The notes below the pieces were generated by a model, which saw only the letters and a list, made by a program, of their open reading frames with translations, was not told where the DNA came from and made no database searches. A stretch of 64,000 nt of DNA from Naasia aerilata (lineage in GTDB: Bacteria > Actinomycetota > Actinomycetes > Actinomycetales > Microbacteriaceae): positions 2,790,001 to 2,854,000 of the forward strand of contig NZ_AP027731.1 in assembly GCF_030296595.1 (NCBI RefSeq), written 5' to 3'. The position numbers and the translations under genes were made by a program. Positions 1 to 7,842 of the stretch are shown here, piece after piece. Numbering within the stretch: position 1 is the stretch's first letter; the number at the start of each line of letters is the position of its first letter.

Positions 1-1575
1 CGCGGGCGAGCAGCCAGTCGCGGAGCCGGAGCGTGGAGACGCAGTCGTAGCGGTTGTATTCCTCGATCTCGGCGAGCTGGGCGGCGGCCTCCTTCTCGCG
101 GCCGGCGTCGCGGAGGAGCGTGTAGTCGACGTAGGCGACGATCGAGTCCGCCGCGTTGGTGACGTCGCTTGCGCGCAGCTCATCGCCCATGTAGAGCGGC
201 TCCAGCTTCTTGAGGCTGTAGGAGCGCTCGGAGATGCGGATGCTGTGCATGACCACCGGGTAGAGGTCGACGAAGACGTGCTCCCGGAGGAGGTCGTCGA
301 GCATCGCCTCCCCGACGCCGTGCCGGGCGCAGAGCTGCTGCAGGTGGCTCCGCTCGTAGTCGGCGTAGTGGTAGATGTGCATGCCCGGGAAGCGCGTGCG
401 CCGTTCGGTCACGTAGCCAAGGAAGTCGAGCAGCGCCTGCTTCTCCTGGGCGCGGTCGTGCGCCCAGAACGGGCGGAAGTGCTCCCGCTCGCCGTCGTGG
501 TCGATCACGCCGAACAGGTACTCGAGGCCCCAGAAGCGGGTGTCCCCGTCCGTCCAGAGCGGGTCGCCCTCGAAGTCGAAGAAGATGTCGCCCGCGTCGG
601 GCTCCGGAAGGGCGGCGAGGCCCGCGGTGTCGTGCACGCGGTAGCGGACCTCGGGGCGCTCGTCGGGCCCGTGCGGCGGCGCGGACAGCTGCATGCGCGC
701 CTGGTCGCGGAGCTTCTCGAGCGTCGCCGAGCCGATCCCGTCGATGTCGCCCGTGCTCGAGGCGAGCTGGTCGATCGTGGTGATGCCCGCGTCCGCCAGG
801 CGGCGGCGCTGACCCGCATTGAGCCTTGCGACGAGGAGCACGTCGCGGCTCGCCTCCACCTGCTCGGCGCACGTGGCGCAGCGACCGCACGCGGTGTACC
901 CCGCGACGCCCCAGGCGATGGGAGCGGGGTCGGCGACGCGCGCGTCGACCATCTGCAGGAGGCGAGCGATGCGGTCGCGGAACACGGGGAGGATGTCGGC
1001 GAGGCGGTGCGTCGAGGTGCTGCCGTCGCCCAGCAGCAGGTGCACCTGCGGGCCGACCGGGATGCCCAGCGCCTCGAGCTGGACCGCGTAGGCGGCGAGC
1101 TGGAGCAGAGCCGAGATCTTCGCCTTGCGGGCGAGCTTCGTGTCGTAGACCTCGTACACCCAGCCGTCCTCGGTCTCGGTGCGGACGAGGAAGTCGGCGA
1201 AGCCGACGAAGCGGCCGTCATAGAAGGTGCCCTGGAAGACGACGTCGGCGCCGTCCCGCATGGCCTGCACGGTCGCGGCCATGGCGGCCCGCAGCGCGTC
1301 GGCGTCGGTCGACGGCTCGGGGCGCGCGATCTCCGCCACCCCGCCCGGGAGGCCGGGGAGTGCTCGCCGAGCCGGGCGCGGTACGCGGCGAGGGCGTGCT
1401 CCTCGTGGGTGTTGCCGAGCACGGCGGCGCGCGCCATCATGGCGTCCTCCGGCTCCTCCACGGCGGGGATCCGGCCGAGCTTCGCGTCGAGCAGGCGCAT
1501 CAGTGCCCACTCGCAGCTCACGGCGGCGGTGAGGTCGCTGGCGCTGTAGTGCACCACCTCGTTGCGGACGAACAT
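1..1575 (-). CDS. RecB-like nuclease (TM0106 family), frameshifted and 3'-truncated by window edge
   Basis: Predicted single-strand nuclease with an N-terminal RecB-like nuclease fold and a C-terminal RNase H-like (YprB-type) domain. The ATG at 1575 follows a GGGGG-containing ribosome site. The first ~73 residues (MFVRNEVVHYSASDLTAAV, then CEWALMRLLDAKLG) lie in one frame. The rest, including YEVYDTKLARKAK, the Cys cluster CGRCATCAEQ, FFDFEGDPLW and EYNRYDCVSTLRLRDWLL, lies in another. Adding one base to the G4 run at 1355-1358 joins them. The EYNRYD stretch is the last acidic motif of the RNase H-like part, so little of the C-terminus is missing. Family assignment is from motifs and domain order. 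The shift looks like a sequencing artefact. Confidence 0.75.
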
Positions 1576-1643
1576 CCGGCCCCCTTCAATCCACCCGGAA
1601 CCGTACCAGCGGCCTCCGACAGGCCTACCACGGGGCGTGTGTC

Positions 1644-1699
1644 GCAACCGTGCGGACGTGTCGCATCGGTCCGCGGTTGCGACACGTCCGCACGGTTGC
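1644..1699. repeat. Long perfect inverted repeat (palindromic family B, copy 1)
   Basis: Two perfect 22-base arms, 1644-1665 and 1678-1699, enclose a 12-base loop (tcggtccgcggt). The element lies between the start of the RecB-like gene and the end of the TPR gene. It has no T-tract. A second element with nearly the same loop is at 29939-30000. Confidence 0.7.
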
Positions 1700-1701
1700 A
1701 G

Positions 1702-2208
1702 TCAGATCCGGTCGCTGCCGCTTCCCCGCAGCTCGCCCGCGTACGCCCGCACCGAGCGCGCGTACCGCGGCAGGTGCGCGGCCAGCGCCTGCAGCGCGAC
1801 GCCGACCGCTTCCCGCTCGCGGCCGGCATCCACGAGGCACAGTGCCAGGAACGCACGCACCGCGTCGTCCAGTTCGTCCGACACCGCGCTCTGCTCAGCC
1901 TCGAGCAGCGCGGCCCCATCCGCGGCCCTGCCAAGGTTGCGGAGCGAGCTGGCGAGCTGGATCACGGCCTGGCGTCGCCGATCCTCGCCGAGCCCGGCCG
2001 CCAGCGCGCGCTCGTAGAGCTCGACCGCCTCCGCCTCGTGGCCGGTCGAGTCGAACGCAGACCCCTGCTCGTACAGCGCCGCCGCTTCCGGCCCCTGCGG
2101 CGCGAGCTTCGCCAGAAGGGCGAGGAAGCGCTCGTCCCCGAGCTCGTCGAACCGCTCCCACGCGTCGGCGATCCGCTGCTCCCACTCGACCACGTCCACC
2201 GGGCTCAT
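1702..2208 (-). CDS. Tetratricopeptide-repeat protein
   Basis: A 168-residue helical-repeat protein, probably a cytoplasmic scaffold. Helix pairs with TPR-like spacing are visible: AALYEQGSAFDSTGHEAEAV, VELYERALAAGLGEDRR, QAVIQLASSLRNLGRAADG and RAFLALCLVDAGREREAV. The whole protein matches the short TPR family common in actinobacteria, in which a start near MSPVDVVEWEQRI is usual. The ATG at 2208 is preceded by AGGGAAGA, which favours it over an upstream ATG in the same frame. It is divergent from the YciI gene at 2267. No partner can be inferred from its neighbours. Confidence 0.75.
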   Translation of the reverse strand: MSPVDVVEWEQRIADAWERFDELGDERFLALLAKLAPQGPEAAALYEQGSAFDSTGHEAEAVELYERALAAGLGEDRRRQAVIQLASSLRNLGRAADGAALLEAEQSAVSDELDDAVRAFLALCLVDAGREREAVGVALQALAAHLPRYARSVRAYAGELRGSGSDRI

Positions 2209-2266
2209 TCTTCCCTGTCGGGGGATCGCCGGAGCGCCCGAGCACGAGCCCCGGTACTCTCCCCGC

Positions 2267-2554
2267 ATGTACTCCGTGTGCTTCTACACGGTCGCGAACG
2301 CGGCCCTGGTCCCGGACGTGTACCCGCGCCACCGCGCCTGGGTCGACGAGTTCGCCCGCGGGGGAGGCATCGTCGCGATCGGCAACTTCGGCAGGCTCGA
2401 GGAGGGGGCCATGAGCGTGTTCCGCTCACGCGAAGCCGCCCAGGAGTTCGTGGCCCGGGACCCGTTCGTCGTCGAAGGGGTCGCCGTCGCGTCCCCGCTG
2501 CGCGACTGGACGCCGCTGGAGTACGACTCGAGCGGTGCCCGCACGGACGGCTGA
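2267..2554 (+). CDS. YciI-like domain protein
   Basis: A 95-residue single-domain protein of the YciI/dimeric alpha-beta barrel type. The domain begins at MYSVCFYTVA and contains HRAWVDEFARGGGIVAIGNF, corresponding to the family's H..(f/w)...l...G.l...G region. It ends with the typical AAQEFVARDPFVVEGV segment (ordinary YciI: DPF...G). Length is normal for the family. Such proteins are often annotated as putative dehydrogenases or stress proteins without a proven reaction. It is transcribed divergently from the TPR gene with a 58-base gap and appears monocistronic. Confidence 0.8.
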   Translation: MYSVCFYTVANAALVPDVYPRHRAWVDEFARGGGIVAIGNFGRLEEGAMSVFRSREAAQEFVARDPFVVEGVAVASPLRDWTPLEYDSSGARTDG

Positions 2555-2665
2555 TCGCCGCCTGGCAGGGTTTCGGATCGTGACACGGCCGTCCCCCTTC
2601 CGCTGGAAATCTGCCGAGAATGGGCAAGATGGCTGTTCTTGCTGTTGACCGTTGAAAGGAATCTC

Positions 2666-3271
2666 GTGGCTGCCGACACTCAGGACAAGGAACGGAAGCC
2701 GGGCGTGCTCGCCTCGCTGAAGGGTGCCTGGCGCAAGGTGGCCGGTGCGCGTGCAGGCGGCGCGACGCAGGAGACGCCGACTCCGGCCGAGCTGCAGACC
2801 TCCGTCGACGAGGCGCCTGTTGCCGCGTTCGCTGAGACGCCTGTCCCGCACGTGCAGGCGGCCGAGAGCTCACCCCAGGTGGACAGCTCCGCGCCGACCG
2901 AGCCGAAGCCCGCGCTCGAGGCATCCGAGGAGCGGCAGGCCGCGGTGAAGACGACGCCGGAGACTGCCGCCGAGACCTCGTCCGAGTCGGAGCCGGTGTC
3001 GGAGCCCCTCGACGTGGCGGCGCCCACGACCACCAAGCCGAAGAAGGCCGCCAAGACCGTCCCGGCCCAGGATCCGGTCGTCGGCGAGAGCACTCCGGCT
3101 CTCGGCGGCGCCTCGTCGCCGTTCATCGCTCCGGTGACGACGGAGGCCGGCCCCGACACCTCGTGGACGGTCGCACAGCTCCGCTCGCTGGCCAAGGAGC
3201 GCGGCGTGCGCGGGTACTCGTCGATGTCGAAGTCGCAGCTGCTCGGCTCGCTCGGCAACCCTCAGGCGTAG
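2666..3271 (+). CDS. Low-complexity protein with C-terminal SAP/Rho-N-like helix-extension-helix
   Basis: About 201 residues. The GTG at 2666 lies 6 bases after GAAAGGA and is preferred to an upstream in-frame start without a ribosome site. Residues ~1-160 are disordered and rich in Ala, Glu, Pro, Ser and Thr. The last ~35 residues (SWTVAQLRSLAKERGVRGYS then SMSKSQLLGSLG) fit the LEM/SAP/Rho N-terminal-like fold, which commonly binds nucleic acid. The same kind of C-terminal module recurs in the ChaB protein at 19954-20349. Function is unknown; a nucleoid or RNA-associated role is inferred from the fold only. Confidence 0.65.
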   Translation: MAADTQDKERKPGVLASLKGAWRKVAGARAGGATQETPTPAELQTSVDEAPVAAFAETPVPHVQAAESSPQVDSSAPTEPKPALEASEERQAAVKTTPETAAETSSESEPVSEPLDVAAPTTTKPKKAAKTVPAQDPVVGESTPALGGASSPFIAPVTTEAGPDTSWTVAQLRSLAKERGVRGYSSMSKSQLLGSLGNPQA

Positions 3272-3274
3272 CGC

Positions 3275-3739
3275 TCAGGGCGCGGCCGGCAGCATCCTGC
3301 TGAGGTAGACCCTGCGGAAGCCGTCCTCCTCGGCGCGCGCGGTCTCGCGATAGCCGCGACGCTCGTAGTACGCGAGGTTTTCGGTCATCGCCTCGTTGGT
3401 GTACAGGTCGATCCGGTGCAGCCCGAGCGCGAGCGCGTGCCGTTCGACCTCGGCGAGCAGGCGTTCACCGATCCCCGTGCCCTGGACCTCGGGGTCTACG
3501 GCGAGATTGTCGAGGAGCAGTGAAGTCGGACGCGGAACCGCGATCGCGACGCCGGCGATCCTTCCGTCGAGCTCGGCCACCCACCCGGTGCCGACCAAGA
3601 GGACCGCGCGGTAGTCCTGGTCCATCGGCGCGGGACGGCGCCCGATTCGGCCGACGTACGGGGCGTACGCGAGCTCGACGAGGATCCCGACCTCTCCGGC
3701 ATCGGCCGGCGTGGCGGCTCGAACGCGAACTTCGGGCAC
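3275..3739 (-). CDS. GNAT-family N-acetyltransferase
   Basis: About 154 residues forming one GNAT domain: VRVRAATPADAGEVGILVEL at the start, LLLDNLAVDPEVQGTGIGER (beta4 plus the acetyl-CoA pyrophosphate loop Q-G-T-G-I-G) and HRIDLYTNEAMTENLAYYER followed by RGY at the C-terminus. The substrate cannot be predicted. The GTG at 3739 has AGGA 7 bases upstream. An ATG at 3766 is in frame but lacks a clear ribosome site, so the shorter form is preferred. It is divergent from the LLM oxidoreductase gene. Confidence 0.8.
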   Translation of the reverse strand: MPEVRVRAATPADAGEVGILVELAYAPYVGRIGRRPAPMDQDYRAVLLVGTGWVAELDGRIAGVAIAVPRPTSLLLDNLAVDPEVQGTGIGERLLAEVERHALALGLHRIDLYTNEAMTENLAYYERRGYRETARAEEDGFRRVYLSRMLPAAP

Positions 3740-3822
3740 GAGCCGATCCTGCCAGGCGTCGTCCATCCGGACCGGTCCGGGCTCGCCGGAATAGCGGGCG
3801 GCTCGGCGGCGCTGACTCGAGC

Positions 3823-4838
3823 ATGACCAAGCGCATCGGGTTCCTCTCCTTCGGCCACTGGCAGCCGGTCCGCGGCTCCCAGGTCCGCACGGGGGCGGAC
3901 GCACTGCTGCAGACCATCGAGCTCGCGGTCGCGGCCGAGGAGGTCGGCGTCGACGGGGCCTACGTCCGCGTGCACCACTTCGCCCCGCAGCTCGCCTCCC
4001 CGTTCCCGCTCCTCGCCGCGATGGGGGCCCGTACCCGGACGATTGAGCTCGGCACCGCCGTCATCGACATGCGGTACGAGAACCCCTCTACATGGCCGAG
4101 GATGCGGCCGCCGCGGACCTGATCAGCGGCGGGCGGCTGCAGCTCGGGATCAGCCGGGGCTCACCCGAGACGGCCCTGCGCGGCAGTGAGTCCTTCGGCT
4201 ACGTGCCGGAGGAGGGGGCGACGGACGCCGACATGGCCCGCGATCACGCCGCCGTCTTCCGCGCCGCGATCGCCGGCGCCGGCGTCGCGCAGGCGAACCC
4301 GCAGATGACGGCGGCCAACGGGCTCCTCGCCATCCAGCCGCAGTCGCCCGGCCTCTCGGACCGCATCTGGTGGGGTGCGGGGACGCGCGCCACCGCGGTC
4401 TGGACCGCCGAGCAGGGCATGAACCTCATGAGCTCGACCCTGCTCACCGAGGACACCGGCGTTCCGTTCGACGAGCTCCAGGCGGAGCAGATCACGATGT
4501 TCCGGGATGCCTGGGCAAAGGCCGGCTGGGAGCGTGAGCCCCGGGTGTCGGTGAGCCGCAGCATCCTGCCGCTCATCGACGACGAGACGCGTCGCTACTT
4601 CGGCCTGCGCGCGCAGGCGGACGCGCACGACCAGGTGGGCCACCTCGACGGCGGGCTCGCCCGCTTCGGCCGCAGCTTCATCGGCTCGCCGGACCAGATC
4701 GTCGCCGAGCTGTCGAAGGATGCGGCCGTGCGCGATGCGGATACGGTGCTCGTCACGGTGCCGAACCAGCTCGGCGTGGACTTCAACGCCCGCATCCTCG
4801 AGTCGATCGCGAAGGACATCGCCCCAGCCCTCGGCTGA
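3823..4838 (+). CDS. LLM-class flavin-dependent oxidoreductase (frameshifted)
   Basis: Luciferase-like monooxygenase family TIM-barrel enzyme, about 338 residues after repair, expected to use reduced FMN or F420. The N-terminal part (MTKRIGFLSFGHWQPVRG, GVDGAYVRVHHFAPQLASPF, ELGTAVIDMRYENP) and C-terminal part (MAEDAAAADLISGGRLQLGI, IWWGAGTRATAVWTAEQG, FIGSPDQIVAEL) are in different frames. One extra C in the C4 run at 4083-4086 restores ENPLYMAEDAAAADLISGGR, which is the usual family sequence at that point. The ATG at 3823 is chosen because the family begins at this beta-strand. The native substrate is unknown. Confidence 0.8.
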
Positions 4839-4870
4839 TCAGGGCCGGAAGCGAGACACCCCGGCAACTC

Positions 4871-4910
4871 GATGATTGAGGAGCGGCGAGGCCGCGTCTC
4901 GAAATCAGGG
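4871..4910. repeat. Palindromic family A repeat, copy 1
   Basis: The element has the form gatgattgaggag, a variable palindromic centre, then cgtctcgaaatcagg. Other copies are at 7674-7712, 9309-9350 (reverse) and 9399-9443. It lies between the LLM gene and the CPBP gene and creates a spurious in-frame ATG upstream of the latter. Confidence 0.8.
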
Positions 4911-4982
4911 CCCAGTCATTCGGGGTCAACCCGGGCCGCGCCGCGCGTCCCTCTCCCGGACCCGACCTGGCAGGGTGGGAGG

Positions 4983-5807
4983 GTGCGGTCGGCGACGGGG
5001 GAGATCAGCAGCCCTTGGGCGGTGCTGCCCGCGCTCGGGATCGCCGCCGCTGCCGTGTTCCTGTTCGGCCTCCGCCTGGCGCTCGGTCCGGGCGTGCTCC
5101 TCCCGGGCTACGCGCTGCTCGTGGTCAGCGTCCTGGGCGCCCTGCTCATTCGGCGCGCCCTCGCGGCCGACCTGCTGCTCATCGCCCTCGGCCTCGGGAT
5201 CGTCAGCAGCATCTCCGTCGAGGCGAACCTCGACTACCCGAACATGGCGCTGTTCGGCACGGTCATCACCCTGGCCGTGCTTGTGCCGTACCTGATCGAC
5301 CGGTTCGTCTACAAGAACCACACCATCCGGTTCCCGTCGCCGCGCACCAAGTGGACGCTCCTCGAGAAGGCGTGGCTCGGAACCGCGGTCGTGCTGGCGT
5401 GGCTGATCCTGCCGAACTACTTCATCAACTCCGGCGCCTACCGCAACTGGCCGGCCGTCACGGCGCCGGACGAGGTCGCGCGGCTCTTCGTGGGCGTCAA
5501 CGCGGTCGGCATCTGGGACGAGCTGTTCTTCATCTGCGTGGTGTTCACGCTGCTGCGGCGGCATCTGCCCGACTGGCAGGCGATCCCGCTGCAGGCGGTC
5601 ATCTTCGTCTCGTTCCTGTGGGAGCTCGGCTACCGGTCGTGGGGCCCGGCGATCACCATCCCGTTCGCACTGGTGCAGGCGTTCATCTTCACGCGTACCC
5701 GCTCGCTGCCGTACGTCATCACGGTGCACCTGCTGTTCGACTTCTTCGTCTTCCTGGTGATCGTGCACGCGCATCACCCGACCTGGCTGCCGATCTTCGT
5801 CTACTAG
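4983..5807 (+). CDS. CPBP-like multi-pass membrane protein with degenerate protease motif
   Basis: About 274 residues with roughly seven to eight hydrophobic segments. The C-terminal half resembles the CPBP (CAAX-protease/bacteriocin-processing) family: GIWDELFFICVVFTLLRRHL takes the place of motif 1 (EExxxR), and TVHLLFDFFVF matches the HxxxD/N motif 3. The first Glu of the EE pair is Asp and the motif-1 Arg is not at its usual spacing, so proteolytic activity is doubtful. The GTG at 4983 follows GGTGGGAGG directly. An in-frame ATG at 4872 lies inside the family A repeat and encodes repeat sequence, so it is rejected as the start. Confidence 0.7.
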   Translation: MRSATGEISSPWAVLPALGIAAAAVFLFGLRLALGPGVLLPGYALLVVSVLGALLIRRALAADLLLIALGLGIVSSISVEANLDYPNMALFGTVITLAVLVPYLIDRFVYKNHTIRFPSPRTKWTLLEKAWLGTAVVLAWLILPNYFINSGAYRNWPAVTAPDEVARLFVGVNAVGIWDELFFICVVFTLLRRHLPDWQAIPLQAVIFVSFLWELGYRSWGPAITIPFALVQAFIFTRTRSLPYVITVHLLFDFFVFLVIVHAHHPTWLPIFVY

Positions 5808-5837
5808 GGAGCTGGGGCAGGTCTGGCGGCCGGGCCG

Positions 5838-7420
5838 TCAGTCCGCGCTGTGGCCGAGCCCCAGCTCTCGGAGCGCGCTGTCGACGTGCGTCCACGACGA
5901 GGTTTCGCGCGCGCCGTCTCGGATGCGGCGGTCCAGCTCGAGGAGATCCTGCCGCAGCGCGAGCTCGTGCTCGTCGAGCCCGTCCTCGAACCCCTCGGCG
6001 AGCAGGTAAGGGTGCCGGTCCGTCGCGAGAGCCATGACGGCGTCGAGGAAGACCTCGAGCGCCCGGGACGACGAGCCGGGGGAGGAGTCCCCGTCGATCT
6101 CGGCGCGCACGAAGCGGAACTCGTCGCGCCACAGCGTCATCTCCAGCGGATCCTCGCGCAGCGTGAGGACCGTGCCGATCTTCGCGGCGGCCGGCTGGCC
6201 CGCTGTCCTGCGGACGTCGTGCACGATCTCGTGGAAGTGGTCGTCGGCCAGCCCGAAGCCGACGAAGAGCAGGTGCCGGGTCATCATGGTCGCGGCGACC
6301 AGCGCGCTGTAGGCCGCACGCTCGGCGTGGAAGCCCAGGTAGTCGTCGCGGGTGAGCACGATACTGTCGCGCTCGGTGACCGTGCCGTGCAGCTTGAGGA
6401 GCCAGCGGGCGCCCGGAGTGCCCTCGCCGGGCAGCACATCGCGAGGGAGTCCGGCATCAGCGGCGGCGCGCTCGAAGAGCTCGTCGTAGTTGAGCGTGAT
6501 CGCCTGCTCCGCCCGCAGCGAGGCGAGCAGGGCGGGCGCCAGTCCGTAGCGGCGCACGTTGACGATCTCGATGATCGCCGAGGCGAAGCCGCCGTCGGGG
6601 TCGCGGTTGACCGGATTGCGCAGGAACGCCGACCGCAGGAATGCCGCCTGATCCCGCGCATCGCGGCGGCCGAGCAGCAGGCTCTGCCGCTCGGCGTCGC
6701 TGAGCTCGACGGCGTCGGCCAGGCGCTCGATCAGGCCTGCCCAGTTGGGCGCTCCCGCCGTGACGCTGACGCCCGCGCCCATGAACGGCACCAGCCGCCC
6801 GGCCCGAGCCTCGGCGGCGAGCCGCTCGGCCTCGTTCAGGAGCCCGGGCGCGAGCGCACCCCAGGAGTCGCCCCGGGCCCGGCGGAGCTGCTGGGCCAGC
6901 GCGTAGGCGGGCTCGTCCCGGAGGACGAGGACCACGTCGACGCCCAGGCGCTCGCCCGTCTCGGTCACCTCGTCGAGCAGTGTGGTGAGCAGGGATCCCT
7001 GGGTCAGCCGCCCGCCGCCACCCCGCGACCCGAAAAACGGAAGAGCGAGGAGCGGGACGGGACGAGACCCCGCTGTGCCGAGTCCGTCGGCCCGGCGACG
7101 CAGCGCGATCTCGCTGCCCCGCTCGAGGAACGCGCGGACGGCGGGACGCAGCTCGTCGGGAGAGCTCAGCGCGTCCTCGGTCCCCACCGTGAGCAGGGGG
7201 CCGGGCGGCCGTCGCTTCCCGAGAGTTCCGCGACCAGCGAGCGGCCCGCTCGGAGATCGTCGACCTCCGAGTGGCGAAGACGCGAGGAGAGGTCGGGGAG
7301 CACGCTGCGCCACGACTCGGTCACCTGAGCGCGGGCGTCGGTGGGCAGCAGCCACGCGTCGCACGCGAGGTGCTCGATGTTCCCGCGCACCACGAAGAGA
7401 TGGGACGCCGAGGTGCTCAT
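5838..7420 (-). CDS. Macro-like domain / SIR2-family fusion protein (frameshifted)
   Basis: About 527 residues after repair, reading MSTSASHLFVVRGNIEHLAC from the ATG at 7420. Residues ~1-185 resemble a macro fold: FVVRGNIEHLACDAWLLPTD at the start and PVPLLALPFFGSRGGGG around 121-137 in place of the ADP-ribose-binding glycine loop. Residues ~205-480 are a SIR2-like domain: FMGAGVSV (213-220), TLNYDELF (309-316), LLKLHGT (341-347) and LLFVGFGLADDHF (384-396). The Asn and His needed for NAD cleavage are present. The N-terminal ~74 residues are in another frame, and one extra base in the G5 run at 7196-7200 joins the two. SIR2 proteins of this kind act as NADases in phage defence. That role is inferred here, and the macro assignment is tentative. 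Confidence 0.65.
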
Positions 7421-7450
7421 CTTTCGATTGTGCTTCTCCCTGCGCCCTAG

Positions 7451-7482
7451 CGCGCCCCCGTTGACGCCGCGGCGGGGGCGCG
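7451..7482. terminator. GC-rich hairpin between SIR2 gene start and repeat block
   Basis: Perfect 10-base arms (cgcgcccccg at 7451-7460, cgggggcgcg at 7473-7482) with a 12-base loop. There is no T-run, so it is a structural element of uncertain role rather than a proven terminator. The wider stretch 7421-7842 holds no convincing gene: it contains this hairpin, a degenerate family A copy, a good family A copy and the leader of the HNH gene. Confidence 0.4.
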
Positions 7483-7598
7483 TTCTCGGGTACGACAACG
7501 GACGCCTGGGCCCGCGTCCCGCTGATGAGCGGCGAAGCGGCCCAAGCGGCCCGATGATCTTGAGTGGAAGCGCAGCCGGGCCTCGCTACCTCCCCGCG

Positions 7599-7640
7599 CT
7601 GATCGAGGCGTCGGCGAGGGGCGAGGTCTCGACCCCCTGA
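7599..7640. repeat. Degenerate relative of palindromic family A
   Basis: The sequence begins ctgatcgagg and ends ggtctcgaccccctga, matching the ends of family A (ctgattgagg, cgtctcgaaatcag) at most positions with a diverged centre. It lies 34 bases before a well-conserved copy in the same orientation. It could be a decayed copy or a chance similarity. Confidence 0.4.
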
Positions 7641-7673
7641 TGGAGAGTCGGACCGAGCGACCACCTCACCCCG

Positions 7674-7712
7674 CTGATTGAGGAGATCGCGCAGCGATCG
7701 TCTCGAAATCAG
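7674..7712. repeat. Palindromic family A repeat, copy 2
   Basis: The sequence starts ctgattgaggag and ends gtctcgaaatcag. The centre (atcgc gca gcgat) forms its own short hairpin and differs from the centre of copy 1, while the outer boxes are conserved. It lies in the leader of the DUF222-HNH gene, 130 bases before its start. Confidence 0.8.
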
Positions 7713-7842
7713 CAACGGAGCCGCGCGGCCTCCACCCCGAAATGGACGCTCCCGGCGGTGCTCCCAGGTCCGTTCCCGCCGGAACCGATGTCGGAGGGTG
7801 GTCGTATGTTGTGGGCATCGGATCGGAGAGGAGTCCCTGCTC

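Noticed and set aside
245-1549. Long forward reading frame opposite the RecB-like gene
   Set aside because: It is a high-GC antisense frame rich in Val/Arg/Glu/Ala repeats. The reverse frame carries recognisable domain motifs.
4872-4982. In-frame ATG start for the CPBP gene giving an N-terminus MIEERRGRVSKSG
   Set aside because: The start and first residues are encoded by a family A repeat and lack a ribosome site. The GTG at 4983 directly follows GGTGGGAGG.
7678-7842. N-terminal extension of the DUF222-HNH protein from 7678
   Set aside because: The extension begins inside a family A repeat and is compositionally unlike protein. The ATG at 7843 has GGAGAGGAG and matches the family start.
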